NCBI GenBank assembly: GCA_030248065.1
Contig: JASAMV010001839.1
Location: 62,001-126,000 of the forward strand
Direction of reading: 5' to 3'
Source: Rhynchonema sp. JSB1_4
Taxonomy: Eukaryota > Nematoda > Chromadorea > Monhysterida > Xyalidae
DNA length: 64,000 nt
This document shows positions 24,836 through 35,196 of this stretch, piece after piece (within the stretch, counting starts at the first letter, position 1; every line of letters begins with the position of its first letter). The position numbers were made by a program, and so were the translations under genes. The notes under the pieces were generated by a model. The model had not been told where the DNA came from. It worked only from the letters and a program-made list of their open reading frames with translations, and searched no databases.

Positions 24836-26558
24836 ATGAAGGCTCAGCTGTTCATAGGTGCTGTATTTTTGGCATGCACAACATCATTTGAAGTATTAAA
24901 AATAGATTCAGCCACGTGCGATCGACTGCCTTGCTCGTTATGCAGAGTAACACGAGCGATGGTGAGCGCTTGCGACTGCACACGTTGCAAACCGTTGGTG
25001 AGTGGAAAATTTGTTGATTTTCGTTTTCAAGATATGTATGTACATAAATTTAAAATGTACATACAGTATTTGTTTTCACAGATTGCCGATTCCACAACTG
25101 CTGCACCACGCCAGGCAATAACATTAGGTGGGAGCACAATAATTAGTTTTGTTGTCAAGCCTTTCTAGCCATTGCCACAGCCTTTTTGCAGTGATTACGT
25201 TTCCAACATCACGCACCGCGGGGGAATCTACTTCTGCGCAATCAAAAACAGCGACACCGAAAGCTTTAAACATTCCTGAGTCCACTGCAGGTTTGTGGTT
25301 GATGTGTTGACTGGAATTTAATTCACTGCCTTCATTGTGCACAAGTTTTAGTTGTGACAACTGCATCATCTGGAACCACAAAACAGCCGGCTTCTACAGC
25401 ATCACTGGAAAGCTATGAAATACACGAGCCCGCGACAGGTTCGAAACGCAACATATAGTATTAAATCAACGTCTTCATTGGATTGTTCACATTCACTTGG
25501 TCCGTTCCCATATTCAAACCACATTGCAGAAGATCCATGGGAGGTCTTTCTTCGAGGATCAACGAGGAATAAGCAGCATCGAAGTCTAGAACCTACAACT
25601 GAAGTCTGGCAGACTACGACAGCGCCTATTAACCGGCCGCCGACAACGACCGAAAAACTGCGGACGGTGCGTCACCTATGTATGGGCAATCCATTGGCTC
25701 ATGGCACTTTTTATACACACAGCGCATGCAGCAGCACACGCCATTTTCTAAACAAAATGTGCACTTTGAGAGAGTGTCATATTTTGATGACCGCTTTTTA
25801 ATTTGTCCGGTTTTCATTTGCTGCTTGCCATAACATTTTTCTGCACTGTTGCAAAATTTGGGGATGTTTCAATTCAACGGATAACTGCAGAGAATATGTG
25901 CATTCATTAGTGCCATGAGCTGGCGGATTGCCTATACTTGCGACTTTTGTTACCACGCTCACATGCAGCATGGCACATCACTAACGAACGTTTCGTGTTG
26001 GGACAACCGCACATGTTTCCAATTTCAAGCCTGTATGTTTTTGTCAACCGTTTACTCTTATCACCGTTCCCGGGTACTCGAAGATGCTTACACTTTCCAG
26101 CTGACTCCGAATGAACGTGTGCACCATTGTTGCCGTGCAGCTGGACTACCATCGGCATGTCTTGCACTCTGTTCGTACGAAACGTTCAACAAGCGCAATG
26201 TGTGTATCTTTGAAACCATCAGTGCACAAGAAATTATCCGACAATATTTATTGATGATGTTAGAGTTCGCAAACGACTTTTGAATGCCAAACATTTGCAG
26301 ATGATTGACGCGTTCACGTCGAATTCCTGTCCGATGCATCGAATCACCCCGGTCTATTCGTGTGTGACGCGCAATCAGGATCATAGAAGTTGCTGCCAAC
26401 GAAGCCAAATCAAGCGGCCGTGTTTGGATTTGTGCAATGCACAGTCGTTCCTACTCAGACTCGACATCAGATACTTGCGTTGTTTGGACGATCAACGGTT
26501 GAAACACATAAAACAATGTTTTTATGATTATGACAAAAGAAATCCTGTTTTTGCGTAA
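24836..26558 (+). CDS. DB3: secreted Cys mini-module, four-exon Thr-rich linker, one DB module
   Basis: Exons 24836-24997, 25082-25127, 25192-25290, 25352-25438, 25530-25666, 26101-26199 and 26301-26558; all phases agree. The start at 24836 gives a clean signal peptide (MKAQLFIGAVFLACTTSF); an in-frame ATG at 24821 is the alternative. Exon 1 carries TCDRLPCSLC...CDCTRCKP. Linker exons 2-4 all end in phase 1, and together exons 2-5 encode Thr/Ser/Ala-rich sequence that looks suited to O-glycosylation. DB half 1: LTPNERVHHCCRAAGLPSAC...CSYETFNKRN. DB half 2: SCPMHRITPVYSCV...HRSCCQRSQ...CLDLC...CLDDQRLKHIKQCF. It is duplicated as 31189-32951. Confidence 0.85.
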
Positions 26559-27005
26559 TTTGTGCGCCCTGCAGTAGTTGGCCTTGGTTTCTTGAAACTG
26601 TATTGTATAGCGAACTGCTGGTACAGCGTTTCCTGTTACTAAAAAACTGGTGATGATAAATCCTTTTACTCATGCCTTCCCTTGCACATTGATGAGTTTC
26701 CCTTTTGCGTTTCCTGCTATTTGCACTAACAATTGCACCTTCTCAACATAAAGGTTTTGTTGCAGGAAAACACTGTCGCTGAAACATAGATCACCGGCAT
26801 TAATCTTCCGACGATGTGGGCTAGTACTCCACGAAGCTTCCTATGCGCTAGACACACCGTAAATTACAACGCGAGGTGTTTTTTGCTTTCGAAAGTGGGC
26901 GTTCAACAATAATAATGTTGTCAATCAGTACGCATGTGTTCACAATACGGTTACACATACCTATGTAATGATAGATTTAAGAACAAGGAAGAGACTAAAG
27001 TTACT

Positions 27006-28973
27006 ATGGCTTTAAACGAAATAATTATTGTTTACCTGCCATTTGTTGTGCGATTTACGCTATCTGTCTTGGATCAACGTCCTGACCAATGCTGTATGGC
27101 GCAGCAATTACCGGAAGGTTGTCAGCGTCTTTGTTCCCATGATGCGTTCAATTCAACAGCTGTAAGTTGGCAGTTTCAATGATAATGTGCTCGTTTTCTC
27201 ATAATAATAGTTATGAACTCATGTTACGGACTATTATGTTTTATTTTTGTTACTGTGCATTACGTTTTTCAGATCAGTGACGCCATTTTATTGAACTCAT
27301 GCAGTTTGAACGAGCTGAATCACGTATACCAGTGCATCAGCGGTGGCGAGGACCACAAATCATGTTGTGCTCATGAGGACATCAATCTGCCCGCCGACTG
27401 CGTTCCCGCGTGCGATGGGCCCAACTTTATTTTGGAGCTCGGCGCAACGTTTGCTAAATGTGTCGCCGACGAGAACAAATTCGATCGTATACGCCAATGT
27501 TTCTACCGCCGTGAAGGCGATTGCGCCATTTACGGCCACTGCGATGATGTGGTGCCAGCACCGTCGCCCACACCCACCATAAGAAAACGCTTCAGTGGAA
27601 AAAGACGTCGTTTAGGCACGAGCGAGACCAAACGCAGATCTGCATTGGAATCTAATCGGAGGAGAATGAGGAAGACTGGTGCGAGGACTGCTGAGAGCCA
27701 AACTCAGGTACGGCTTACGAGTAAAGTTGAACAAATGAACTGTGTATGCGCAACCTCACGTGAGGTCATCAGTTCTGATTGCAAACCTGCAGCATGTGCC
27801 TTCCAGTTGCCTCCAGGCGAGCGATTTGCGCAGTGTTGCAAGCAAATACACGATTTGCCTGAAAAATGCCAGCAATTCTGTTCAGATAACGGGTTGAATG
27901 GTCCAGCGGTTAGCCCATTTTCGAAAAAAAGAACATATTTTCTGTTAATGAGCGCTGTAAATCTGATAACTTCATGCAACTCAATGTATTTTCAGCTGAA
28001 ACACGCTATTATTTGGTCATTCTGCCTCCTGAAGCAGTGGGTTAATAAAAAAATTTTTTTATTCAAACCCCATTTTTTTTAAAAAAAAATTTTTTTTTTA
28101 ACTTAAAAAAAATTTTTTTTATTCCAGCCAAAAACTGCCAGAAACGAAAAAAAATGAGCGCTAAAACAAAAAATAGTGGCATTTTTCTTCCATAACGTGT
28201 GGTAAGTGCATATAAAGCACTCACGACACGAAAACAATACTAAACAATGGTCAATGAGTACCAACAGTAGTCAGGTACACACCCGTACACTTCCTCCACG
28301 TGGTGTGGGTGCCTTGGTGTGGCTTTGTGACACTCAAGACGGTAAATTTGGGTGAAACTATTGCCTCTTGGTACACGACCAATGCAAATATGTGACAAAC
28401 AGTGTAAATATAGAGTGAATATCACACCGAATCACTGCTTTCGGGTCTGTTGCATGGATAAATGCATGCCCACCCAGTCACATGTACATGTGTAATCATA
28501 TGAGAGGCCATGTGAGTGTGTGCACTATGTCTAGATGCCACAAAACAACGATTATGGCACCCAATACACCCATGGTAGGGTCGGGTGATGTTAACAGTAG
28601 CAATTTTTATGCAAAAAATAGCACTTTTAGAGCAAAAAAATAGAGAAATTTTCGAATTTTGAAATAATAAAAAAAAATATTTTTTTTTTAACTTTTGGTA
28701 CGAATTTTTTTTTTAAAAAAAAAAATTTTTTTTTTAATAAAAAAAAAAACATTTTTTTTTTTAAAAACCACTGTCCTGAAGCACATCAACCAAGTTTTCC
28801 ACTGTGCAACGGGCGGAGTTGATCACACTGATTGCTGCACAAGCAAGGGTATTGGTCCGCCATGCGTAGATGTGTGCAAGACTGACTTTGAAATAAATTC
28901 GAGCCTGAAATACGAACCATGCGTCAAGGAAAATCAATTTAATCCGATCAAGGATTGTTTCTTTGGACGATGA
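27006..28973 (+). pseudogene. DB4 copy 1: tandem two-DB gene, last exon split by a hAT-like element
   Basis: Exon 1 (27006-27161) runs from a hydrophobic leader (ALNEIIIVYLPFVVRFTLSV) straight into DB half 1 (DQCCMAQQLPEGCQRLC); the N-terminal Cys mini-module of the other genes is absent. Exon 2 (27273-27707) holds DB half 2 (SCSLNELNHVYQCI...KSCC...RIRQCF) and a long basic linker (Arg/Lys/Ser). Exon 3 (27807-27908) is a second DB half 1 (LPPGERFAQCC...CQQFCSDNG). Exon 4 (27996-28973) should give the second DB half 2, but a 739-bp element sits at 28035-28773 inside it. Unless the element is spliced out, the second DB module cannot be made; the first module is intact. The undamaged copy is 33380-34606. 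Confidence 0.8.
28035..28773. mobile_element. 739-bp non-autonomous hAT-like element with 8-bp target duplication
   Basis: The element starts CAGTGG and ends CCACTG, followed inward at both ends by A/T runs. It is flanked by perfect 8-bp direct repeats TCCTGAAG (28027-28034 and 28774-28781). An 8-bp duplication with CAG-starting ends fits the hAT superfamily. The equivalent site in duplication copy 2 (around 34415) has a single TCCTGAAG with no insert, a clear empty site. The interior is A/T-homopolymer-rich with no transposase-like reading frame. Confidence 0.88.
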
Positions 28974-29576
28974 TATACAGTACCAGCTGCAATTTTTGGC
29001 TGATTGGCGGCAGAACGCAATATGCTGAACGTACGTAGTAGGTAGTGGCACTTACAGGGCAGCTGCATGTTCTGTTGTCTGTTTCCTTTCAGCCCGTTGC
29101 TTTCTTGCTAGAGTACCTACCGGTATATTGATTTGATACAAGCTCAACCACAAGCTCATGGAATTCCTGGTGCAATAAAACAGTTAATTCAGTTCACCGC
29201 GTCAGGAGGCACAAATACCTACCATCCCAGTACTAAAAGTGTAGCATGTGTTGCTTGCCCACGCGTCAGCGAGTTATTTTTCAACAAGAAAATTACCAAC
29301 TTACGGCATCAATTTATATTATAAGTTACATTATTCAGTACACAAGGTAAAATTACGAGCCGCGCTGTGTAATAAAATTCGTCGCTAAAACATCGCTCAT
29401 TTTTAAAGGGTTTCCTAAATGTGTGTGATGGATAAAAAACGCACCGTGTTCGCAAACATGCACAGACACATCTACCTATACTCCTTACGACGTTCACACA
29501 CCGGTTTTGTTTGACCTCGCATATACATATATATGCTCGCAAAAAGTCTTGCGGCCACGACAAAAAAAAATTGAAA

Positions 29577-30760
29577 ATGTGGAGGTCCGACGTAATTTTC
29601 GTTCTGCTTTCGTTTTCCTCAGTCGTTGAGTCACAAAGGAATCTGTATGAGGACTGCATCATGGCAAATGCATGTGAAGACTGTTCTCAGAAAGATACAG
29701 CTGAACTGCGCGATCGCTGCAAAAAACAGTGCCAGGATATCTGCCGAGTCAGTTAGACTTACAGTATTTGTCATTCAGTTTCACAATCCAAACTAAACCT
29801 GTTCTTTGATATATGTATGTATTTAGTTTCCGTGTGGCTAATGTCACCACAACCGCACAATTGCAACCATGTATAATTTCAGCTCGCATGCAGTCTGCCA
29901 GGACAACGATGTCCAACACCGCAACCAACGACCAGAAATCGGAGAGCTGTTAGTGCATACATGATGTTGATCCACGTGTTGTTGTGTTTTCTGACTATGA
30001 GCGCTTGGGTACGCAAGCGCTGAAATATTTGATGTCTGCGCCCCAATTCAAAGTTTGGATGTTGCGAACGTATGTATTATACAACAGTGTGTGTCGTGTT
30101 TCAGTTAAGCCCGAACGAGCGGGTGGATCGATGTTGTGCCGCATCTCCTGGGCTGCCAGCTGCTTGCAAAGCACTTTGTTCATATGACTCGTTCGTCAAA
30201 AGCTCCGTGGGTTACTAGGCTTATTTTTTATGCTGTTCCAACGTTTTCAAGTCCGGATTCAGATCCCAAATCTAATCCGTTTGAATATTGTTTAGAACTA
30301 CGTTATTTTTTATGTTTAGCTTCAATTATAGTTGCTCTATTTAACATGTATGTACAGTACCTGAGAACAGCCGCACAATATGGGCGCAACACTGATTTGA
30401 TATATCCATATTGAAGGGCGAAACTGCATTCGACCAAAAATCGAAAATTCGTTGCTTAGGAGTTTTGTTATTTGATAAAACAGCAGATTGTGACACTTGC
30501 AGATATTGCAAGCTCATTTCTCCAAGAGCTGTCCAATGGGTCAGATGAACAAAATCTACGCGTGCGTGTCGCGAAGACAGATTCACGTGCCATGTTGTCA
30601 GAGAAAGGGCATCGCGATGCCGTGTCTTGAATTTTGCGACTCCTCGACGTTCACGCTCATCGCCGACTTTAAATACTTGGGCTGTTTAGAGCCGGACAAA
30701 CTCAATCCGATCAAACAATGTTTCTATGATTACGACACGGCGAATCCCGACTACGCTTGA
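29577..30760 (+). CDS. Hybrid DB gene formed at the duplication junction (DB5 head, DB2 DB module)
   Basis: Exon 1 (29577-29747) is a DB5-type signal peptide (MWRSDVIFVLLSFSSVVES) plus mini-module (DCIMANACEDC...CKKQCQDIC). Exon 2 (29883-29948) starts as the DB5 linker (LACSLPGQRCPT) and switches at 29918-29919 into the end of the DB2 linker (PQPTTRNRRA), keeping frame and the DB2 donor. Then come the DB2-type halves 30105-30206 and 30503-30760, ending in TGA. All exons are open and phase-compatible, so the gene could be expressed as a new secreted protein with a much shortened linker (22 codons). Promoter and first exon come from DB5. Expression is unproven; a rare GTCAGT donor after exon 1 is shared with the parent DB5. 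Confidence 0.82.
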
Positions 30761-31188
30761 TTACTTATACAATATTTCCCAACAAATTTGTTGTTTTTGT
30801 TATTCATCGCTCTCAGATGCGTGTTTCTGTGTATATTCCTGGCGTGCAATTTGTGTGAGGAATAAAATCGGTGCGAGTCATTACTTGTAAACAACCTTGG
30901 CAGTAATTTGCGAGCACATAAATAAAAAGCGAACGACCGAACTTCACGAATACACCATTTAACCTTTGAAATTGTACTGTCTTCTCTGTAACTTATGCAA
31001 TTGCAACTGCAGCGCATGCATGTGCAAACATATGTAGGTCGTGTTTCTTTCTTTAATGACAACCCTTGAATCTACACATCGGCTGGCAAATTTCAGTTTC
31101 TACATAACATTGCACTTTCCGGTTGTGGTCGTGAACCAATAACCTTAAAACTTTGCGTGTACTTCATGAGTTGATGGCCTGCGTCGTC

Positions 31189-32951
31189 ATGAAGGCTCAG
31201 CTGTTCATAGGTGCTGTATTTTTGGCATGCACAACATCATTTGAAGTATTAAAAATAGATTCAGCGACGTGCGATCGACTGCCTTGCTCGTTATGCAGAG
31301 TAACACGAGCGATGGTGAGCGCTTGCGACTGCACACGTTGCAAACCGTTGGTGAGTGAAAAATTTGTTGATTTTTGTTTTCAAGATATGTACATATGTAC
31401 ATAAATTTAAAATGTACATTTATTTTCACAGATTGCCGATTCCACTACTGCCACACCACGCCAGGCAATAACATTAGGTGGGAGGACAATAATTAGTTTT
31501 GTTGTCAAGCCTTCGTGGTCATTACACCACAGCCTTTTTTCAGTGATTACGTTTCCACCATCACGCACCGCGGGGGAATCTACTTCTGCGCAATCAAAAA
31601 CAGCGACACCGGAAGCTTTAAACATTCCTGAATTCGCTGCAGGTTTGTGGTTGATGTGTTGACTGGAATTTAATTCACTGCCTTTATTGTGCACAAGTTT
31701 TAGTTGTGACAACTGCATCATCTGGAACCACAAAACAGCCGGCTTCTGCACAATCTACAGCATCACTGGAAAGCTATGAAATACACGAGCCCGCGACAGG
31801 TTCGAAACGCAACATATAGTATTAAATCAACGTCTTCATTGGTTTGTTCACATTCACTTGGTTTGTTCCCATATTCAAACCACATTGCAGAAGATCCATG
31901 GGAGGTCTTTCTTCGAGGATCAACGATGAATAAGCAGCATCGAAGTCTAGAACCTACAACTGAAGTCTGGCAGACTACGACAGCGCCTATTAACCGGCCG
32001 ACAACGACCGAAAAACTGCGGACGGTGCGTCACCTATGTATGGGCAATCCATTGGCTCATGGCACTTTTTATACACACAGCGCATGCAGCAGCACACGCC
32101 ATTTTCTAAACAAAATGTGCACTTTGAGAGAGTGTCATATTTTGATGACCGCTTTTTAATGTGTCCGGTTTTCATTTGCTGCTTGCCATAACATTTTTCT
32201 GCACTGTTGCAAAATTTGGGGATGTTTCAATTCAACGGATAACTGCAGAGAATATGTGCATTCATTGACGGCAGCAATGCAGCATGCAGCCTGTGTGTGC
32301 GAGTGCCATGAGCTGGCGGATTGCCTATACTTGCGACTTTTGTTACCACGCTCACATGCAGCATGGCGCATCACTAACGAACGTTTCGTGTTGGGACAAC
32401 CGCACATGTTTCCAATTTCAAGCCTGTAGGTTTTTGTCAACCGTTTACTCTTATCACCGTTCCCGGGTACTCGAAGATGCTTACACTTTCCAGCTGACTC
32501 CGAATGAACGTGTGCATCATTGTTGCCGTGCAGCTGGACTACCATCGGCATGTCTTGCACTCTGTTCGTACGAAACGTTCAACAAGCGCAATGTGTGTAT
32601 CTTTGAAACCAACAGTGCACAAGAAATTATCCGACAATATTCATTGATGATGTTAGAGTTCGCAAACGACTTTTGGAAGCCAAACATTTGCAGATGATCG
32701 ACGCGTACACGTCGAATTCCTGTCCGATGCATCGAATCACCCCGGTCTATTCGTGTGTGACGCGCAATCAGGATCATAGAAGTTGCTGCCAACGAAGCCA
32801 AATCAAGCGACCGTGTTTGGATTTGTGCAATGCACAGTCGTTCCTACTCAGACTCGACATCAGATACTTGCGTTGTTTGGACGATCAACGGTTGAAACAC
32901 ATAAAACAATGTTTTTATGATTATGACAAAAGAAATCCTGTTTTTGCGTAA
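31189..32951 (+). CDS. DB3 copy 2: secreted Cys mini-module, Thr-rich linker, one DB module
   Basis: Exons 31189-31350, 31432-31477, 31544-31642, 31704-31799, 31891-32024, 32494-32592 and 32694-32951; frame is kept throughout and the gene ends in TGA. It is the duplicate of 24836-26558. Coding changes are few. The fourth exon is three codons longer and the fifth one codon shorter than in copy 1, both in the Thr-rich linker, while the DB exons differ by only isolated bases. That is the pattern expected if the linker is free to drift and the DB module is constrained. Confidence 0.85.
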
Positions 32952-33379
32952 TTTGTGGGCCTGCTTGGCCTTGGTTTCTTGAAATTGTATTGTATAGCGA
33001 ACTGCTGGTACAGCGTTTCCTGTTACTAAAAAACTGGTGATAAATCATTTTACTCATGCCTTCCCTTGCACATTGATGAGTTTCCCTTTTGCGTTTCCTG
33101 CTTTGCACTAACAATTACACCTTCTCAACACAAAAAGGTTTTGTTGCAGGAAAACACTGTCGCTGAAACATATACATACTGTAGATCACCGGCATTAATC
33201 TTCCGACGATGTGGGCTAGTACTCCACGAAGCTCCCTGTCGTAAATTACAACGCGAGGTGTTTTTTTGTTTTCGAAAGTGGGCGTTCAACGATAATAATG
33301 TTGTCAATCAGTACGAATACAAACAAGTGTTCAAAATAGGGTTACACATGCCTAGAACAAGGAAGAGACTAAAGTTGCT

Positions 33380-34606
33380 ATGGCTTTAAACGAAATAATT
33401 ATTGTTTACCTGTCATTGGTTGTGCGATTTACGCTGTCTGTCTTGGATCAACGTCCTGACCAATGCTGTATGGCGCAGCAATTACCGGAAGGTTGTCAGC
33501 GTCTTTGTTCCCATGATGCGTTCAATTCAACAGCTGTAAGTTGGCAGTTTCAATGATAATGTGCTCGTTTTCTCATAATAATAGTTCTGAACTCGTGTTA
33601 CGGACTATTATGTTTTATGTTTGTTACTGTGCATTACGTTTTTCAGATCAGCGACGCCATTTTATTGAACTCATGCAGTTTGAACGAGCTGAATCACGTA
33701 TACCAATGCATGAGCGGTGGCGAGGACCACAAATCATGTTGTGCTCATGAGGACATCAATCTGCCCTCCGACTGCGTTCCCGCATGCGATGGGCCCAACT
33801 TTATTTTGGAGCTCGGCGCAACGTTTGCAAAATGCGTCGCCGACAAGAACAAATTCGATCGTATACGCCAATGTTTCTACCGCCGTGAAGGCGATTGCGC
33901 CATTTACGGCCACTGCGATGATGTGGTGCCAGCACCGTCGCCCACACCCACCATAAGAAAACGCTTCAGTGGAAAAAGACGTCGTTTAGGCACGAGCGAG
34001 ACGAAACGCAGATCTGCATTGGAATCTAATCGGAGAAGAATGAGGAAGACTGGTGCGAGAGCTGCTGAGAGACAAACTCAGGTACTTACATACGGCTTGC
34101 GAGTAAACTTGAACAAATGAACTATGCGCAACCTCACATGAGGTTATCAGTTCTGATTGCAAGCCTGCAGCATGTGCCTTCCAGTTGCCTCCAGGCGAGC
34201 GATTTGCGCAGTGTTGCAAGCAAATACACGATTTGCCTGAAAAATGCCAGCAATTCTGTTCAGATAACGGGTTGAATGGTCCAGCGGTTAGCCCATTTTC
34301 GAAAAAAAGAACATATATTTTCTGTTAATGAGCGCTGTAAATCCAATAACTTCGTGCAACTCAATGTATTTTCAGCTGAAACACGCTATTATTTGGTCAT
34401 TCTGCCTCCTGAAGCACATCAACCAAGTTTTCCACTGTGCAACGGGCGGAGTTGATCACACTGATTGCTGCACAAGCAAGGGTATTGGTCCGCCATGCGT
34501 AGATGTGTGCAAGACTGACTTTGAAATAAATTCGAGCCTGAAATACGAACCATGCGTCAAGGAAAATCAATTTAATCCGATCAAGGATTGTTTCTTTGGA
34601 CGATGA
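33380..34606 (+). CDS. DB4 copy 2: intact gene with two tandem DB modules
   Basis: Exons 33380-33535, 33647-34081, 34185-34286 and 34376-34606, all joined in phase 0 and ending in TGA. The leader runs directly into DB half 1 with no Cys mini-module. Exon 2 adds DB half 2, then about 70 residues of basic linker (Lys/Arg/Ser-rich, with dibasic sites that a furin-like protease might cut; this is inference). The second DB module follows (LPPGERFAQCC; then HINQVFHCATGGVDHTDCC...CVDVC...NQFNPIKDCF). It shows what copy 1 encoded before its last exon was interrupted. Confidence 0.85.
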
Positions 34607-35196
34607 TATACAGTACCAGCTGCAATTTTTGGCTGATTGGCGGCAGAACGCAATATGCTGAACGTACGTAGTAGGTAGTGGCACTTACAGGGCAGCTGCA
34701 TGTTCTGTTGTCTGTTTCCTTTCAGCCCGTTGCTTTCTTGCTAGAGTACCTACCGGTATATTGATTTGATACAAGCTCAACCACAAGCTCATGGAATTCC
34801 TGGTGCAATAAAACAGTTAATTCAGTTCACCGCGTCAGGAGGCACAAATACCTACCATCCCTTTAAACGTATAGCATGTGTTGCTTGCCCACGCGTCAGC
34901 GAGTTATTTCTCAGTAAGAAAATTACCAACTTACGGCATCCATTTATATTAGAAGTTACATTATTCAGTACACAAGGTAGAATTACGAGCCGTGCTGTAA
35001 TAAAGTTCGTCGCTGAAACACCGCTCAATTTTAAAGGGTTTCCTAAATGTGTTTCATGGATGAAAAAACGCACCGTGCTCGCAAACATGCACAGACACAT
35101 CTATACTCTTTGCGATGTTCACACACCGGTTTTGTTTTACCTCGCATATAAATATATGCTCGCAAAAAGTCTTGTGGCCACGATAAAAAATTTAAA

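Larger units (their letters stand above)
23164..29919. repeat. Tandem segmental duplication, copy 1
   Basis: This 6.8-kb block matches 29918-35526 at very high identity by eye. It starts inside the last linker exon of DB2 and ends inside the second exon of a DB5-type gene. The length difference (about 1.15 kb) is explained almost entirely by two insertions present only here: about 400 bp at 23206-23603 (two MITEs) and 747 bp at 28035-28781 (hAT-like element plus target duplication). The join to copy 2 shares just two bases (AC at 29918-29919). Confidence 0.92.
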
